NCBI GenBank assembly: GCA_012727745.1
Contig: JAAYGJ010000262.1
Coordinates: 1 to 8,054 of the forward strand
Direction: 5' to 3'
Length of the DNA: 8,054 nucleotides
From: Clostridia bacterium
GTDB taxonomy: Bacteria; Bacillota; DSM-521; Neomoorellales; Neomoorellaceae
Every line of letters begins with the position of its first letter. Positions within the stretch are counted from its first letter, which is position 1. The notes under the pieces were generated by a model. It was not told where the DNA came from. It did no database searches and saw only the letters and a program-made list of their open reading frames with translations. The position numbers were made by a program, and so were the translations under genes. Below, in pieces: positions 5,654 through 8,054 of the stretch.

Positions 5654-6529
5654 TTGAGAAAAAACACCGCGGTTGCGAAAAAAACAGAGACAGCTACAGT
5701 GTTAAAGATCCGAGCTGTATATAACAGCCTTGGTGATGCTGAACAAAGAGTAGCTAAGTATATTTGCGAAAATGAGGAGGAAATTATTTATCTCTCCGTT
5801 ACTGAACTGGCAGAACGCTGCCAGAGCAGTGAAGCTACAGTTATCAGGGCCTGTCGCAAGCTAGGTTATAGCGGCTATCAGGACCTGAAGATAAACGTGG
5901 CCCGGGAGCTAGTAAACCCTATTGCGAAAATACATGAAGAAGCCAATTTGGACGATAGTTGTTACCAGGTACTAAATAAAATATTTAATAGCATTGCTCA
6001 AACGTTGCAATACACCAGTAAAGTAATAGACCAGCAGGAACTGGAAAAGGCCGCTCAGGCAATATTGGGGGCACCCAAAATTGATGTTTATGGTCTGGGC
6101 AACTCAGCTTCTGTAGCTAAAGACGCAGAGCATAAATTTTTGCGAGCCGGGAAAAATTGCGTTGCTTATACTGATTCCCACGCCCAGGTGATTTCCGCTT
6201 CTTTTTTAAAGCCCGGTGACGTTGCTATTGGCATCTCCCATTCCGGTAGTTCCCGGGATATTGTGGACGCATTAGAAGTAGCGCGTGAACGGGGGGCAAC
6301 TACCATTTGTTTGACCAACTACGGCAAATCTCCCATTACTAAAGTTGCGGATATAAAACTTTTTACTGCTTCGCAAGAGACCAGATACCGTATTGTGGCT
6401 CTGGCTTCGCGCATTGCCCAGTTAGGTATTATTGATACTTTATATACTTATGTGGCTTTGCGTAACCATGAAGCTGCCGTTGAGGGCATGAACCAGATGG
6501 AAAGCGCCCTGAAGAATAAAAAATATTAA
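5654..6529 (+). CDS. MurR/RpiR-family transcriptional regulator with SIS domain
   Basis: A 291-residue regulator with the two-domain RpiR layout. The N-terminal HTH domain (about 14-90) includes LSVTELAERCQSSEATVIRACRKLGYSGYQDLKI (47-80), the characteristic recognition region. The SIS sugar-isomerase-like domain (about 125-270) carries DVYGLGNSASVAKDAEHKFLRAG (144-166) and the phosphosugar-binding loop ISHSGSSRDI (194-203). Such proteins bind a sugar phosphate and repress or activate the matching catabolic genes; the effector here is unknown. The frame also offers ATG at 5639, but that has no ribosome binding site, whereas TTG at 5654 has GGAG at 5641-5644 nine bases upstream. TTG is preferred and the difference is only five residues. 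It heads an operon with the DUF89 phosphatase and the dehydrogenase, after a clear terminator boundary and at a lower GC than the upstream genes. Confidence 0.92.
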   Translation: MRKNTAVAKKTETATVLKIRAVYNSLGDAEQRVAKYICENEEEIIYLSVTELAERCQSSEATVIRACRKLGYSGYQDLKINVARELVNPIAKIHEEANLDDSCYQVLNKIFNSIAQTLQYTSKVIDQQELEKAAQAILGAPKIDVYGLGNSASVAKDAEHKFLRAGKNCVAYTDSHAQVISASFLKPGDVAIGISHSGSSRDIVDALEVARERGATTICLTNYGKSPITKVADIKLFTASQETRYRIVALASRIAQLGIIDTLYTYVALRNHEAAVEGMNQMESALKNKKY

Positions 6530-6610
6530 CATCTTCCTCCAATGTTTAGGGGTGGGAGGACGGGCGTTTGCTCATATGCGTCGTATATTTAGAAGGGGAT
6601 TAGATGGGAC
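6530..6610 (+). other. Short spacer between regulator and phosphatase genes
   Basis: These 81 bases hold no terminator and no convincing promoter. TCCTCC (6535-6540) and GGAGGA (6555-6560) are exact complements around a 14-base loop, but no T-tract follows. The ribosome binding site of the next gene appears to be AAGGGG (6593-6598), about 12 bases from its ATG, which is longer than usual. Confidence 0.5.
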
Positions 6611-7474
6611 ATGCAGGCGTATCTAGATTGCGTTGTTTGCCTTGTGCGGCAGTGCCTTGATGCCTCTCGCATGCTTACGGATAAGATAGAAATTCAAGAA
6701 AAGATTTTACGCCAGGTGCTGCTCGAAATAAGTAGTATGTCTTTTGAACAATCACCGCCTTATATGGCATTAAAGGTGCACCGCTTGATCCGTGAGATTG
6801 CCAGGGATGGGGATCCTTACAAAGAAGTAAAAGAGCTTTTTAACCGAGTTGCTCTAGAGCTTTATCCCGAGCTCAAGGAAAAAATCAAAGGCTCACCTGA
6901 CCCATTGGAAACCGCTGTACGGTTAGCAATTGCGGGTAATATTATTGATTTTGCTGTTTCCGGGAATCTTGATAGGAATGAAGTTGAAAAAACCATCATC
7001 AATTCGCTACAGCAGCCTTTAGCTATTAATAAACTACCGCAATTAAGGGAGGCAGCCCGGGAAGCTACGTCCATTCTTTATCTAGGTGATAATGCAGGTG
7101 AAGTAGTTTTTGACCGACTTTTAATCGAAGAATTACAACCTGCTGCGAAAATAACATTTGCAGTCAAAGGCCATCCGGTAATAAATGATGCAACAATGGA
7201 AGACGCTGTTGCTACGGGGTTGACGCAAGTTGTAAAAGTTGTGAGCAATGGCTCTGATGCTCCGGGGACTATACTTGAGCTATGTTCGCCAGAATTTCAG
7301 CGGTGGTTTAAAAATACAGACTTAATTATCGCCAAAGGACAAGCAAATTATGAGACCTTAAGTGAGGCTGCAGAAAAGGTATATTTTTTGTTGATGGCAA
7401 AGTGCCCCGTCATAGCCCGTGATATTGGCTGCCAAGTGGGCGATATGGTAGTTTTACACAAAAATCGGGGGTAA
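6611..7474 (+). CDS. DUF89/ARMT1-like metal-dependent phosphatase (damage-control type)
   Basis: A 287-residue protein of the DUF89 family, prokaryotic type, close to the usual length. Family members are metal-dependent phosphatases proposed to remove harmful or side-product phosphorylated metabolites such as sugar phosphates. It opens with a Cys pair in CVVCLVRQ (7-14), typical of bacterial and archaeal members, then a helical bundle to about 150. The Rossmann-like catalytic part has LGDNAGEVVFD (158-168), whose Asp160-Asn161 pair, with Asp193 in VINDAT, matches the family metal ligands. KGQANYETL (242-250) resembles the phosphate-binding loop, and CPVIARDIGC (265-274) adds two more Cys. The substrate is not readable. 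Lying between a phosphosugar-type regulator and a dehydrogenase, it may clean up a phosphorylated by-product of the same sugar pathway, or be a pathway enzyme. The ribosome binding site is weak or distant. Confidence 0.88.
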   Translation: MQAYLDCVVCLVRQCLDASRMLTDKIEIQEKILRQVLLEISSMSFEQSPPYMALKVHRLIREIARDGDPYKEVKELFNRVALELYPELKEKIKGSPDPLETAVRLAIAGNIIDFAVSGNLDRNEVEKTIINSLQQPLAINKLPQLREAAREATSILYLGDNAGEVVFDRLLIEELQPAAKITFAVKGHPVINDATMEDAVATGLTQVVKVVSNGSDAPGTILELCSPEFQRWFKNTDLIIAKGQANYETLSEAAEKVYFLLMAKCPVIARDIGCQVGDMVVLHKNRG

Positions 7475-7520
7475 CTAACCTTGTGTTTCTAAAGCAACGC
7501 AAAAGAAATTAGCAAAGAAA

Positions 7521-7525
7521 GGAGG
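7521..7525 (+). promoter_or_regulatory. Ribosome binding site fixing the GTG start of the dehydrogenase
   Basis: GGAGG, within AAAGGAGG (7518-7525), lies six bases before GTG at 7532. It is the strongest such site in this half of the window and supports the GTG start, which puts the Rossmann strand at the usual distance from the N-terminus. Confidence 0.85.
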
Positions 7526-7531
7526 ATAGTC

Positions 7532-8054
7532 GTGCTACGAATCGATGTAGAAGGGTTAAACGTAGTAATTACCGGGGCTTCCGGGGTAATTGGAATGGCT
7601 ATTGCAAAAAGGTTTTTAGAAAGCGGTGCCAGGGTTTCTAATTGGGACATAGTTTACAACGAGGAGGTGCAGGAACTAGAAGAAAAATATCCTGACCAGT
7701 ATTTTTTTCAGAAAGTAGATATAACTAACGAACAACTAATTAAAGAAGCAGTAAATAAAACGGCGGAAAAGTTTGGTGGCATCGACGTATTAGTGAACAA
7801 TGCGGTGATAATTGCCAAAGAAAAAATCGAAGAGGTACATAAGGAATCCCTCGATAAATTATACAATATCAATATTTTAGGCTTAATTCTTGTAACCAAA
7901 CATGTTGTCCCCTACTTAAAGCAGAGCAAGAGGGGCAGGATAATCAATATGTCTTCAATACAGGCATTAATTGGTACCGAAACTTATACACCTTATACCT
8001 TTACAAAGGCTGCAGTATCTGTAATCACTCGAGTCTGGGCGCTTGAGTTAGCTC
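7532..8054 (+). CDS. Short-chain dehydrogenase/reductase, 3' end outside the window
   Basis: The first 174 residues of a classical SDR oxidoreductase; the family is usually about 250 residues, so about a third is missing. Visible motifs are the dinucleotide-binding TGASGVIG (14-21), Asp39 at the end of the second strand (VSNWDI), which favours NAD(H) over NADP(H), VDIT (62-65), and Asn114 in NINILG. Ser142 in MSSIQ and Tyr155/Lys159 in YTFTK complete the catalytic tetrad, with Ser and Tyr the normal 13 residues apart. The structural NNAG motif reads NNAV (89-92), an uncommon substitution. The substrate is probably a sugar, sugar alcohol or sugar acid, judging from the RpiR-type regulator two genes upstream, but SDR sequences rarely reveal this. 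It lies 57 bases after the phosphatase without a terminator. It is strikingly AT-rich: 23 of 60 bases are G/C in 7741-7800, against 32 of 60 in 841-900 within yvcK. Confidence 0.92.
   Translation, partial: MLRIDVEGLNVVITGASGVIGMAIAKRFLESGARVSNWDIVYNEEVQELEEKYPDQYFFQKVDITNEQLIKEAVNKTAEKFGGIDVLVNNAVIIAKEKIEEVHKESLDKLYNINILGLILVTKHVVPYLKQSKRGRIINMSSIQALIGTETYTPYTFTKAAVSVITRVWALELA

Noticed and set aside
6576..6626. Arg-rich 16-codon leader peptide overlapping the start of the DUF89 gene
   Set aside because: The only nearby ribosome binding site (GGGAGG, 6554-6559) is too far upstream, and chance short frames are common; nothing else supports translation.
1..8054. CRISPR arrays, transposases, tRNA/rRNA genes, toxin-antitoxin or phage-defence genes
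   Set aside because: Looked for on both strands; no spaced repeat array, IS ends, cloverleaf-like sequence or defence-type proteins were seen.

Overview
The window looks like a chromosomal segment of a low-to-mid GC Gram-positive bacterium (Firmicutes, class Clostridia; a Moorella/Peptococcaceae-type relative is my best guess, from gene order and protein style, not from a search). The main pointers are the rapZ-yvcK-whiA block, which is typical of Firmicutes and Actinobacteria. Strong GGAGG ribosome binding sites, TTG and GTG starts, and a DUF1405 membrane protein beside rpoN point the same way. All genes are on the + strand.

Region 1 (1-5411) is a conserved housekeeping run. It holds the 3' end of rapZ, yvcK/gluM (260-1591), whiA (1653-2591), a left-handed beta-helix acyltransferase (2743-3270), a DUF1405 membrane protein (3272-3925) that follows it directly, and rpoN/sigma-54 (3978-5363). 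I see no terminator inside the run, and two intrinsic terminators follow rpoN (5371-5417 and 5458-5489), so this is probably one transcription unit or a set of overlapping ones. The genes connect nucleotide and metabolite sensing (RapZ), central carbon and cell-wall homeostasis (YvcK), a division-linked DNA-binding protein (WhiA) and an alternative sigma factor.

Region 2 (5490-8054) is a separate unit that is visibly richer in A+T. It holds a MurR/RpiR-type SIS-domain regulator (5654-6529), a DUF89/ARMT1-like metal-dependent phosphatase (6611-7474) and the start of a classical short-chain dehydrogenase (7532 to the window end). There is no terminator between these genes. Upstream of the regulator are a perfect TATAAT box and several CGAAAT-containing elements, spaced about 32-33 bp apart near the promoter, which may be its operator. 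The most economical reading is a sugar or sugar-phosphate utilisation operon whose regulator senses a phosphosugar. The substrate cannot be read from the sequence, and the operon runs past the window.

I found no CRISPR array, tRNA, rRNA, transposase, phage gene or defence system. The most interesting parts are the regulator/DUF89-phosphatase/dehydrogenase unit with its putative operator, and the 151-bp gene-free, repeat-bearing stretch after whiA.
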